Assembly (NCBI GenBank): GCA_044233745.1 | Contig: JBIIJN010000009.1 | Span: 1-53,390, forward strand | Length of the DNA stretch: 53,390 nucleotides | DNA from: UBA6165 sp044233745 | Lineage (GTDB): Bacteria > Bacteroidota > Bacteroidia > Flavobacteriales_D > Crocinitomicaceae | Direction: 5' to 3' | Part shown: positions 1 through 7,346 of the stretch, one piece after another | Position numbering within the stretch: position 1 is the first letter of the stretch | How the letters are laid out: each line of letters opens with the position of its first letter | The notes under the pieces: generated by a model | What the model saw: only the letters and a program-made list of their open reading frames with translations | Databases searched by the model: none | What the model was told of the DNA's origin: nothing | Made by a program: the position numbers and the translations under genes

Positions 1-61
1 AAATCTAATCCCTAATTTTTAAAACCCCATACTAACCCGGAGAAGGGCTTGCGAATTGCTT

Positions 62-130
62 CTGTCAACACAGACTAAAGCCGAACCTTCACTGCGTTAC
101 GCTTCGGTTTAGTCCTTGTATGTTAGCTGC
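62..130 (-). other. attC-like recombination site (cassette 3' end)
   Basis: On the minus strand this reads GCAGCTAAC (130-122), an arm GACTAAACCGAA (114-103), a 17-nt loop (102-86), the opposite arm TTCGGCTTTAGTC (85-73) and GTTGACAG (69-62). The two arms pair completely except for one extra base at position 80, which is the single extrahelical-base design of integron attC sites. The 5' core GCAGCTAAC is the exact complement of GTTAGCTGC at the other end of the cassette (1977-1969). That is what is expected if an excised circle rebuilds a full site with paired R boxes. The core does not match the canonical RYYYAAC/GTTRRRY perfectly. The geometry is visible in the sequence; the function is inferred. 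Confidence 0.55.
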
Positions 131-149
131 TGGGCTTTTGTCTGTCGGG

Positions 150-1910
150 TTACTCATTTGTTGATTCAATTTCTTCGTCAACTGTCACTGTAGTTTCAGG
201 GCTTTCTTCTGCTCTGTCGCTCCACCAACGTTCTGAACAGTATTCCGCAAGAACTTTTGTCCTTGCTTTTAAATCTGTTTTATTGAATCCTTTACTTGTG
301 TCAATTGACGAGCCTAATTTTTTTGTCATAGCGAATAAACTTCTTCCGTAACCGTCAATTTTGTCAATGGCGTTCTTATTTTGAACACTTGAATTTAGCC
401 CTTTTTCTAACACTGTTAAGTTTCCGATATTATGCTCGTAATCTATGAAATCTTCTTTGTTGTCAAAGCCCAAAGCACTTGGTTCAAAGGTTGGAGTTTG
501 CGAAAGTATATGTTCAATGTTTGGTGTCTTGCTTACTAATTCTTTCATTTCTTTAATGTCAAATTCTTTGCCACTAAGATGTTCGCTATAAGTAATGAAA
601 ATATGATTTAATGCACGATTGCCATAAATTCCTCGTGATAAATTTGATTGAAACTCTTCTTTAGGCATCCATCTGTTATTGAACCATACAAGCCAATTTT
701 CAATGTCATCAGCCTTTTTATTATCAATGTCATAAACAAGTCTGGAGATATCTGCTTTTGGGTCTGTTCCTCTTGTTTTGTAAACTCTTACCTCAATAAG
801 TTCTACCAAATCAAAGAAGTTGAATGTCTCTCTTCCTTTTGCTGAAAGTCCTTGGTCAAGTAATTTAAGTTTTTCTAATTTTATTATTAGTGGATAAAGT
901 GTTGCAGATAAATTAAGAACAACAAATAGTTTAAAGTATTTTGGTTCTGTTCTGGCACGTTCAATTACATTGTTACAGTTTTGAAAAAACTCTTTTAAAC
1001 TTGAAATATAAGAATTGATAAAATTTTCAATTTCAGCATAATTGCCGTCAGTTCTATGTTTTGTCAATTGGTTTTTTAAATATTGGAGAACATAGTTTGC
1101 AGTTGGGTCGTAATTTTCATTACTGTAAGTTACGAAATGGTATCGCATCAAATTGTCCTCATTGAAATCACGGTTTTTGATTAGATTAATCCCTAACTCT
1201 TCACCAAGATGTTTTATGTCGTCATAAATTTCAAAAATGTCACTGAAATGGTCGTTTATAGTGTTGTCAAGTTTTTTGTTTAGATAACGATTTGAAAAAT
1301 AAATAAGGAGACTTTTCGCTTTTTCCATATTTGAAAGAGGTTTTCCTCTGTCATTTACTGTTTGGAAAATTCTAATTGCGTCACCTTCTGAATTTTCAAC
1401 AAACTCCATAACTTCAAGTTTTTCGACTGATTTTAAAAACTTCAATTTGTCGTCAATTTGGTCAACCTTAAAATTTATTTCCTCGATTGCGTCTTTCAAA
1501 AATCTTTGACTTTTATTTTGCGGTTCGCCAATTTTACCTTCTAATAAATCAATGAAAAATTGTTGGTCTCTGTTTAATGGCGTTATTCTGTATCTATCAT
1601 CTTCCTTTAGATAAAATCTTTCATAGTAAGCAGCATCTTTTTCTGACAGCTTTTTGATTAAAGCACTAATTATCAAAGTAGCAGTTGTAGTTCTTTGCTG
1701 TCCATCAACTACATAAAGTTTTTCATCATCGTCTTCCGATTTAGATAAAACTATTGTCCCTATGTAATGATTAGAGTTTGATTCTATTGATTCAATAATG
1801 TCGTCAAATAGGTCTCGAATATTTTGGACTTCCCAAGCATAGCCTCGTTGGTATTTTGGAATTTCAAAAAAACGTCCGTTGAAAAAGTCTTTAATTTTAA
1901 TACTTGCCAT
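150..1910 (-). CDS. DUF262/DUF1524 protein, GmrSD-like nuclease
   Basis: A protein of 586 aa. The N-terminal DUF262 (ParB/Srx-like) domain shows IPKYQRGYAW at about residues 17-26 and the signature DGQQR at 69-73, which in this family binds and hydrolyses nucleotide. The C-terminal part carries a DUF1524-type HNH core: IEHILSQ near residue 465 (usually EHILPQ) followed by HNIGNLT near 493-499. This domain order is that of GmrSD-type (type IV) modification-dependent endonucleases and related phage-defence proteins, so a role in restricting modified foreign DNA is likely but not proven. No methylase or second restriction subunit is nearby. The gene sits alone between two attC-like hairpins, oriented as the integrase is, with a long leader and no promoter close to its start, so it probably relies on the promoter at 2069-2076. 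Confidence 0.85.
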   Translation of the reverse strand: MASIKIKDFFNGRFFEIPKYQRGYAWEVQNIRDLFDDIIESIESNSNHYIGTIVLSKSEDDDEKLYVVDGQQRTTTATLIISALIKKLSEKDAAYYERFYLKEDDRYRITPLNRDQQFFIDLLEGKIGEPQNKSQRFLKDAIEEINFKVDQIDDKLKFLKSVEKLEVMEFVENSEGDAIRIFQTVNDRGKPLSNMEKAKSLLIYFSNRYLNKKLDNTINDHFSDIFEIYDDIKHLGEELGINLIKNRDFNEDNLMRYHFVTYSNENYDPTANYVLQYLKNQLTKHRTDGNYAEIENFINSYISSLKEFFQNCNNVIERARTEPKYFKLFVVLNLSATLYPLIIKLEKLKLLDQGLSAKGRETFNFFDLVELIEVRVYKTRGTDPKADISRLVYDIDNKKADDIENWLVWFNNRWMPKEEFQSNLSRGIYGNRALNHIFITYSEHLSGKEFDIKEMKELVSKTPNIEHILSQTPTFEPSALGFDNKEDFIDYEHNIGNLTVLEKGLNSSVQNKNAIDKIDGYGRSLFAMTKKLGSSIDTSKGFNKTDLKARTKVLAEYCSERWWSDRAEESPETTVTVDEEIESTNE

Positions 1911-1968
1911 TTTATTTTTGTGTTAAATTGTTAATGTCGTGTTGTCGATTGTTTGTCGTGGTAGCCTT

Positions 1969-2032
1969 GCAGCTAACTTACTTATACACGCTGCTTTTTA
2001 TCCTTTTTACTACAACTTGCGTTGTATAGACG
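1969..2032 (-). other. attI/attC-like recombination site (cassette 5' boundary)
   Basis: The plus strand has TATACACGC (1983-1991), a 27-nt loop and GCGTTGTATA (2019-2028). These arms pair with a single bulged T, again an imperfect hairpin with one extrahelical base. It is followed, in the minus direction, by GTTAGCTGC (1977-1969), the inverse of the core at 122-130. It lies between the recombinase stop codon and the cassette ORF, the place where an attI site or the attC of a preceding cassette would be. An inner perfect hairpin ACAAC/GTTGT also exists within this segment. Whether it acts as a primary (attI-like) or secondary site cannot be told from sequence. Confidence 0.5.
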
Positions 2033-2068
2033 CGGTTTTATTGCGCATTATTGGATCAACGTGCCTCG

Positions 2069-2076
2069 CAAATATA
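2069..2076 (-). promoter_or_regulatory. Cassette (Pc-like) promoter, -7 box
   Basis: The minus strand reads TATATTTG, a perfect Bacteroidota -7 box (TAnnTTTG), just after the recombinase stop codon and before the attC-like hairpin. It points towards the DUF262 ORF. No good -33 box at 19 bp is evident; a TTG lies about 15 bp upstream. Its position corresponds to the Pc promoter of integrons. Confidence 0.45.
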
Positions 2077-2088
2077 AAACAAATATTT

Positions 2089-3240
2089 TTACAACGAATC
2101 AAATGGCGAGTTGATTTGCTGAAGGTTCCGCGTGCTCACATGGGTATAGATTTCAGTGGTTCTGCTGCTGTTATGACCCAACAGTTCTTGAATGTAGCGC
2201 AAATCTGTGCCGCTTTCCAAAAGATGGGTGGCATAGCTGTGGCGCAACCAATGCAATGTTACTGGCTTTTTAATATTCACCTTGTCCACCGCCGCTTTCA
2301 AAACCAATTGCAAACTGCGCTCTGAATAGGGTTCGCCCGGATTCTGACCCTCAAAAAGATATACTTTCGTACGGTTCGTTTTATAATAGGTGCGAAGCAA
2401 TTCAAGCAACTTTTCTCCAATCGGCACAATGCGATCCTTTTTGCCCTTGCTTTGCCGAATAACCACAACACCCCGCTTGGAATCGATATCGGTTAATTTG
2501 ATATGAAGCAACTCGCTCCTGCGCAATCCACAAGCATAAATCATGCTCAGCATAGCCCGGTGCTTGATGTTGTTCATACATTCAATAATTAGCTTCACCT
2601 CGTCTTTGCTCAAAACGTGAGGCAAACGCTTTTCCCGCCGCGGGCGCTCTATCATTTCAATGTCCATCTTCTTGTGCTGAATCTTATTGTAAAACAGTTT
2701 CACAGCATTCACAAATTGGTTCTGATACGCCTCAGAATAGCTGTTTTTGAGGATATAATCGTGATTGAAATTGATCAAATCTTGATTGCTTATTTCGTCT
2801 AAAAGTCTGTCGTGGAAATACCGAAAAAACACACCCAATGCCTCGCTGTAGGTCTTAATTGTACTTTCAGAATAGCGACAAGAATGCATATGGAGCTTAA
2901 ATTGTTTCAGCAATTTCTCGCGCGATTCATCGAGTTTCGGGAGCTCGCTCGCTGGATTCACAACTTTTTGAGCAACAGGCGGCCTAGCAGACAGCGTATC
3001 TTTCCGAAATTGCGCATAATCGATGTAAAGCCGCCCCTTGAAATGCTTGAACAACAGCGAAATAATATCGTCTCGCCAAGGAATGTGCCACATATGCAGT
3101 GATCCGCTCCATCGAATTTCGGGCAAAAGCACTCTCATCTCCGCCAATAACGCTTCATTTTTAGCGAATTGCAGACCAATATGCACGCGTTCATAATAGT
3201 CCACGCGGAGAACCACAACTGTAGTTATTGTTTTCATCAT
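2089..3240 (-). CDS. Tyrosine recombinase, Xer-like, integron-integrase-like C-terminus
   Basis: A protein of 383 aa. Residues 1-90 form an N-terminal extension of the kind common in Bacteroidota recombinases (RVDYYERVHIG, then a W..SLHMWHIPW motif). A SAM-like DNA-binding domain follows at about 105-195 and a catalytic domain at 205-383. The catalytic set is complete: R240 (GLRRSE), K265/K267 (SKGKKD), H330 and R333 (LHWLRH), H356 (LLGH) and Y365 (IYTH). The C-terminus NSPFDSL resembles the SPLD ending of IntI proteins, but the IntI-specific insertion before the HxxR box (the ALxRKYP region) is absent, so it is not a classical IntI. It lies directly upstream of, and co-oriented with, a single ORF bounded by attC-like hairpins, so cassette recombination is the likely job. 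Chromosome-dimer resolution is unlikely given the context. Confidence 0.85.
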   Translation of the reverse strand: MMKTITTVVVLRVDYYERVHIGLQFAKNEALLAEMRVLLPEIRWSGSLHMWHIPWRDDIISLLFKHFKGRLYIDYAQFRKDTLSARPPVAQKVVNPASELPKLDESREKLLKQFKLHMHSCRYSESTIKTYSEALGVFFRYFHDRLLDEISNQDLINFNHDYILKNSYSEAYQNQFVNAVKLFYNKIQHKKMDIEMIERPRREKRLPHVLSKDEVKLIIECMNNIKHRAMLSMIYACGLRRSELLHIKLTDIDSKRGVVVIRQSKGKKDRIVPIGEKLLELLRTYYKTNRTKVYLFEGQNPGEPYSERSLQLVLKAAVDKVNIKKPVTLHWLRHSYATHLLESGTDLRYIQELLGHNSSRTTEIYTHVSTRNLQQINSPFDSL

Positions 3241-3257
3241 CTCATAGTTAGGTTTCT

Positions 3258-3265
3258 CAAATATA
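3258..3265 (-). promoter_or_regulatory. Promoter -7 box of the tyrosine recombinase gene
   Basis: The minus strand reads TATATTTG, matching TAnnTTTG, 18 bp before the recombinase start at 3240. The same octamer occurs between the recombinase and the cassette. No clear -33 element was found at 19 bp. Confidence 0.45.
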
Positions 3266-3286
3266 ACAAATCTAAAAAATCCACCT

Positions 3287-3526
3287 CTATCCTATGTACC
3301 GCCCTGGCGGCTATGTCCCTATGTGGTTCAAAAAAACCACCGCTTCGGCTTTCATTTCGCCTTGCGGTCTAAAAGTGAACCACGTAGTTACAAAGTTTGA
3401 GCCCAAGCACATCACCCCCTATCCTATGTACCGCCTTGGCGGCTATGTCCCTATGTGGTTCAAAGTTTACCACAACTTGCCCGACCTCGCTAAACGAGTT
3501 CTTTGTTAACCACATAGGTACATAGG
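3287..3526. repeat. CCTATGTGG-type interspersed repeats
   Basis: Two near-identical direct copies of a roughly 46-bp unit (3287-3333 and 3419-3464) contain TATGTACCGCC, TGGCGGCTATGTCC and CTATGTGGTTCAAA. An inverted, shorter copy lies at 3508-3526 (AACCACATAGGTACATAGG). Within each unit CCGCC-TGGCGG can form a small hairpin. A related perfect inverted repeat is found 49 kb away at 52788-52839, so this is a dispersed intergenic family. Frames that stay open here look like repeat artefacts; I see no gene in 3241-3578. Confidence 0.8.
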
Positions 3527-3578
3527 CTTACATAGTTCAAGACCAAACATGCGGCAGTTTAAATCATTCGCTGAATAA

Positions 3579-3992
3579 CTACATACTCGGCAAAACCGAA
3601 AAATATTCATTCACATAAGTTTTCTGACCTTCTTTGAAAATATTCGAGCAATTGAAATTTAATAATATGCCTTTTGGACATTTCAGAAGTTTCATGTAAT
3701 TGATTACCTGCGCCTCGCAAATTTCATTCATTTTTTGAACAGCTTTTAATTCAACAACAATACTATCTTCAACGTACAAGTCGCATCTAAAATCAATGTC
3801 TAGTTTTTTCCCTTTGTATAAAACAGGTAGACACATTTCGGTTTCAAAGCTAATTCTGCGCAGTTTAAGTTCCTCAATCATACATTGTTGATATACGCTT
3901 TCAAGTAAGCCTCGTCCCATTTCTTTTTGAACTTCAATTGCACACCCTATTATTTCATAAGTGAGCTCGTCCAATTGTTTTTTACTTTTCAT
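3579..3992 (-). CDS. GxxExxY family protein
   Basis: A protein of 137 aa. It contains GRGLLESVYQ near residues 27-36, the GxxExxY signature of the PF13366/TIGR04256 family. Further on come DFRCDLYVEDSIVVELKAV (a D...ELK pattern like the PD-(D/E)xK nuclease core) and QVINYMKLL and GILLNFN segments typical of the family. The biochemical role of these small proteins is not settled; a nuclease-like fold is inferred from D/E-x-K. The gene lies between the intact recombinase and a 5' remnant of a second recombinase copy, and it starts 18 bp after the remnant ends. It may therefore be transcribed from the remnant's promoter (TATCTTTG, minus strand, 4235-4228). The family is frequent in mobile and repeat-rich stretches of Bacteroidota genomes. 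Confidence 0.85.
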   Translation of the reverse strand: MKSKKQLDELTYEIIGCAIEVQKEMGRGLLESVYQQCMIEELKLRRISFETEMCLPVLYKGKKLDIDFRCDLYVEDSIVVELKAVQKMNEICEAQVINYMKLLKCPKGILLNFNCSNIFKEGQKTYVNEYFSVLPSM

Positions 3993-4009
3993 AATTTTTT
4001 ATTTTATGT

Positions 4010-4207
4010 TTATAGCTTTCTCTTAACAGCTAGAACAAATAGAATTAGTCCATCGCTGTGAACGACATTTATTAAGTTTTGATGTTTTTGCTGAAAAGGA
4101 TGAATAATCTCCGCCAATAATGCTTCATTTTTAGCGAATTGCAGACCAATATGCACGCGTTCATAATAGTCCACGCGGAGAACGGTAATGGATGCTCTGT
4201 CAATCAT
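4010..4207 (-). pseudogene. 5' remnant of a second tyrosine recombinase gene
   Basis: The 65-codon frame begins with 23 residues (from VLRVDYYERVHIG to LLAE) identical to residues 10-34 of the recombinase at 2089-3240, then runs into unrelated sequence. At DNA level 4107-4183 and 3137-3213 are direct repeats of 77 bp with one mismatch. The fragment keeps a start codon and a TATCTTTG -7 box (4235-4228). It looks like the front end of a duplicated recombinase gene, cut off by recombination or by insertion of the GxxExxY segment. Confidence 0.8.
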
Positions 4208-4527
4208 TGTAGTAGGGTATGATGGAGCAAAGATAAATAAATAATCAATAATGGGGCTAAAAAATAATCAAAAATTTTATTGAATCTTTCACAAAGTTGA
4301 GCGGCAATTGTTTGTAAAGCGCCGTAAAAACTTGATTTATTTGGAGCCAATTCCCGCCATTCACTTCAAATCCTCAATAGTCTTTGGTTTTTTGTACAAC
4401 CATAAAAGGAGCTTCTCAGGTCGCTCTTTTATCGGCTACAAAAAATCCAAATCCTATTTGCGGGTTTTCCGTTGCTGTCGGGGCTAGAATACGTCATCAC
4501 CCGGCAATCCCCGCAAGGATTTCGGAA
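4208..4527. other. Intergenic, no gene seen
   Basis: AT-rich at the left, mixed at the right. A frame is open on the plus strand from 4384, but it has no family resemblance, no promoter, and runs into the repeats at 4528-4676, so I do not call it. A short hairpin, AGGAGC ... GCTCTTTT, lies near 4408-4433. Confidence 0.5.
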
Positions 4528-4676
4528 ATTTTCTTGTCAATTAAATCCATTATGATTTCGCCCCGCTGGGGCTCGGGAATTTTTCTTGTCAATTAAATCT
4601 ATTATGATGACGCCCCGCTGGGGCTCGGGAAATTCACGATAAAATTTTCTATTATGATGGCGCTCCTACAGAGCTT
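4528..4676. repeat. Tandem ~51-bp intergenic repeats with GC-rich hairpin
   Basis: Unit 1 (4528-4578) and unit 2 (4579-4630) are nearly identical: CTTGTCAATTAAAT, ATTATGAT, CGCCCCGCTGGGGCTCGGGA. Unit 3 (4631-4676) is divergent (CTATTATGATGGCGCTCCTACAGAGC). Each unit has a small palindrome (GCCCCGCTGGGGC; in unit 3 GCTCCTACAGAGC with compensating changes). Retention of the hairpin while the sequence drifts suggests a structured repeat. Confidence 0.8.
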
Positions 4677-4742
4677 ATCCTTCTCTCACCCAACATTTTT
4701 TCACTCATCACTCATCACTTTTTCACCCAACACCTCATAACC

Positions 4743-7217
4743 CTACATCACATCAACATCAATAGAAATCTTCACGGATTTGTTCATCGGGTCAGCATAA
4801 TATTGATCAATAATCAGTTTGATTTTCTCTTTAACTTGCTTTTGCGAATATTCGCGCTCCATTTTCAAACGAATTGTTTTGATGTAAAAATTTTGCACAC
4901 GTTTCACCAAAGGGTATTCCGGACCAATCACGCGCGAACCAAAAACCTCTTTCAATCCATTGGCCAGTAGGGCAGCACTGCCTTCGAGGTGGTTTTGATC
5001 GCGGTGCTTCAAGGTGAGCTGTATGATTTTGGTGAATGGGGGATAGTTGAAATTTTTGCGCTCCAACAATTCCTGTTTAAACATCGTTTGGTAATCGTTT
5101 TTAATCACCTGCTGGATAATCCATTGGTCGGGCTGACCGGTCTGAATAATCACCTTGCCGCGTTTGGTTTTGCGACCTGCACGACCTGCAACTTGAGTCA
5201 TCAGCTGAAAGCCGCGCTCAAACGAACGAAAATCTGGGAAGCGCAAAATTTGATCGGCATCCAAAATGCCCACCAAAGAAACATGGTCGAAATCCAATCC
5301 TTTTGTCACCATTTGTGTGCCCACCAAAATGTCAATTTCACGTCGCCCAAAAGCATCCAAAACCTGGGCATAACCTTCTTTAGACCGTGTCGAATCCAAA
5401 TCCAAACGACCAATTTTGGCATTCGGAAGCAAAATCGACAACTCGTCTTCGATGCGCTCGGTGCCAAAACCCACCATTTTGATGCGGTTGCTGCCACAGT
5501 TGCCACACGAACCCATGGGCGCTGTGCCATAGCCGCAATAGTGACATTTCAACATATTGCTGTGCTTGTGGTAGGTCAGGGTCACGTCGCAACTCTTGCA
5601 AGTGGGTGTCCAATGACAAATTTCGCACATCCAGTAGGGCGTATATCCGCGTCGGTTTTGAAATAAGATAATTTGTTCTTGTTGGTTGAGCGCCAATTGC
5701 ATTTCGTCAATCAAAAACTGACTAAAAACAGCGTGAGAGGCTTTGTTTTTGCGTTCTTCGGATAAATCGGCAACCAAAATTTCGGGCAGTTGAATGCCGC
5801 CAAAGCGCTCGTTGAGTTCTACCAAACCATATTTGTCCAATTGAGCATTGTAGTAGCTCTCCATCGATGGCGTTGCACTTCCCAAAAGGGTTTTGGTTTT
5901 GTGAATCATGCCCAAAACGATGGCAGCATCTCGTCCATGATAGCGCGGCGATGGATCATGTTGTTTAAACGAACTTTCATGTTCTTCATCAACAATGATT
6001 AGTCCTAAATCAGTAAAGGGTAGAAAAACAGCCGAACGCGCACCCACAATTACTCGGAAACGCTTGGGGTCTTTGTGCAACACAGCATTCCAAATTTCCA
6101 CGCGCTCATTTTGGTTGAATTTAGAATGATAAACGCCTACTAAATCGCCAAAATATGCCGATAATCGGTCTATAAGTTGCGTGGTGAGTGCAATTTCTGG
6201 CAATAAAAACAACACTTGTTTGCCCAATTGCAACTGTTCTTCTATGAGTTCCACATAAATTTCAGTCTTCCCAGAACCGGTTACGCCATGCAACAAACAC
6301 ACATCTTTGGATTCAAAAACGGTTTTTATTTCGCTTAAGGCTTGATTTTGTGCGGCGCTCAGACTTTTTCTCTCAATTTCTCCAGCACCTTTTTCTTTGA
6401 GGCGCGAAATTTCTATCGATTCAAAGCGCAACACGCCATTTTTCTCCAAAGATTTCAAAGAAGATTCTGTGGCGCCATCGTTGAGCAAATCGGCTTTGGC
6501 GACATAAGGAGAATCTTGATCTTTGTTGCGCAGAAAAACCATCAAACTCTCAAATTGTTTCACTTTTTGGGCGCTTTTTTCTAGCGTATCCAACAGCGCA
6601 CGCAAGTTATTTTCGTTGTTGTAAGCCTCATCCAAACACAAATAGGTGGCGTATTTCGGGCGGTATTTCCACTTCAATTCTTCTACCGAAATCACCACGC
6701 GCTGGTCGATCATGTTTTTGATGAATGGATGCACATTTTTTTTACTGATGATGCTCGACACCTCAATCAAATCCAGGGTTTCTTGAACGCTCAGGGCTTC
6801 AACCAAGATAAAAGCATCATCGGAAAGTTCGGCTGCATCGCGGTCAAAATCGGGATGTAATGCAATTTTTGTTTCACTGCCCAATTTAAAGTTGCCCGGC
6901 AAAGCAGCGTTCATTACTTCGCCCATGGTCGACATGTAATATTCCGCCAACCAATTCCAAAATTTCACTTGTTTGCCAACCACAATCGGTTTTTCGTCCA
7001 AAACGGACTCCACATATTTTACCTGATATTCCTTGGGTGGATTTTCATGGATGTCAATAACAATACCTGTCTGAAATTTCGTTTTGCCAAAGGGAACCAC
7101 CACCCGCACACCTTTTTGAATAAGGTCGTTCAACACTAAAGGCACCCGATAGGTAAACAAACGGTCAACCGCCAAAGGGAGCACAACATCAACAAAATAA
7201 GTAAGGCGTTCTGACAT
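4743..7217 (-). CDS. priA: Primosomal protein N' (replication restart helicase PriA)
   Basis: A protein of 824 aa, full length for Bacteroidota PriA, which reloads the replisome at stalled forks. The N-terminal DNA-binding domain (LTYFVDVVLPLAVDRLFTY) is followed by a superfamily 2 helicase core. Walker A is GVTGSGKTE at about 311-319 and the DEEH box is near 410. Between the two RecA-like lobes is the zinc cluster CEIC...C..C...CHYC...CGNC. Motifs GTQMVTKGLDFDHVSLV and QVAGRAGR belong to the second lobe. The start at 7217 is 4 nt downstream of a perfect -7 box, so the mRNA would have almost no leader. The gene stands alone; a DUF4249 lipoprotein gene follows on its upstream side in the same orientation. 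Confidence 0.97.
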   Translation of the reverse strand: MSERLTYFVDVVLPLAVDRLFTYRVPLVLNDLIQKGVRVVVPFGKTKFQTGIVIDIHENPPKEYQVKYVESVLDEKPIVVGKQVKFWNWLAEYYMSTMGEVMNAALPGNFKLGSETKIALHPDFDRDAAELSDDAFILVEALSVQETLDLIEVSSIISKKNVHPFIKNMIDQRVVISVEELKWKYRPKYATYLCLDEAYNNENNLRALLDTLEKSAQKVKQFESLMVFLRNKDQDSPYVAKADLLNDGATESSLKSLEKNGVLRFESIEISRLKEKGAGEIERKSLSAAQNQALSEIKTVFESKDVCLLHGVTGSGKTEIYVELIEEQLQLGKQVLFLLPEIALTTQLIDRLSAYFGDLVGVYHSKFNQNERVEIWNAVLHKDPKRFRVIVGARSAVFLPFTDLGLIIVDEEHESSFKQHDPSPRYHGRDAAIVLGMIHKTKTLLGSATPSMESYYNAQLDKYGLVELNERFGGIQLPEILVADLSEERKNKASHAVFSQFLIDEMQLALNQQEQIILFQNRRGYTPYWMCEICHWTPTCKSCDVTLTYHKHSNMLKCHYCGYGTAPMGSCGNCGSNRIKMVGFGTERIEDELSILLPNAKIGRLDLDSTRSKEGYAQVLDAFGRREIDILVGTQMVTKGLDFDHVSLVGILDADQILRFPDFRSFERGFQLMTQVAGRAGRKTKRGKVIIQTGQPDQWIIQQVIKNDYQTMFKQELLERKNFNYPPFTKIIQLTLKHRDQNHLEGSAALLANGLKEVFGSRVIGPEYPLVKRVQNFYIKTIRLKMEREYSQKQVKEKIKLIIDQYYADPMNKSVKISIDVDVM

Positions 7218-7221
7218 GTTG

Positions 7222-7252
7222 CAAAGGTAGGAAAAATCAATCCTTGCGCAAC
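7222..7252 (-). promoter_or_regulatory. priA promoter
   Basis: On the minus strand GTTG (7252-7249), a 19-bp spacer, then TACCTTTG (7229-7222) fit the Bacteroidota -33/-7 consensus. The ATG is at 7217, so transcription would start within a few bases of the initiation codon. Confidence 0.7.
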
Positions 7253-7346
7253 TTGGTCAATACTCAGCGGGAATAAAAATTGCCCGTCATTTACAGAAAA
7301 TAACAGAAGCGAAAAGGTTCAATAATTATGCACAAACCGGCTCCAC

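Noticed and set aside
2089..3240. Classical IntI integron integrase
   Set aside because: The IntI-specific insertion before the HxxR box is absent, so I describe it as Xer-like with integron-like context only.
3294..3509. 71-codon frame across 3294-3509
   Set aside because: It translates two copies of the CTATGTGG repeat and is not a gene.
4384..4596. Open plus-strand frame of 70 codons
   Set aside because: No family resemblance or promoter, and its second half is the tandem intergenic repeat.
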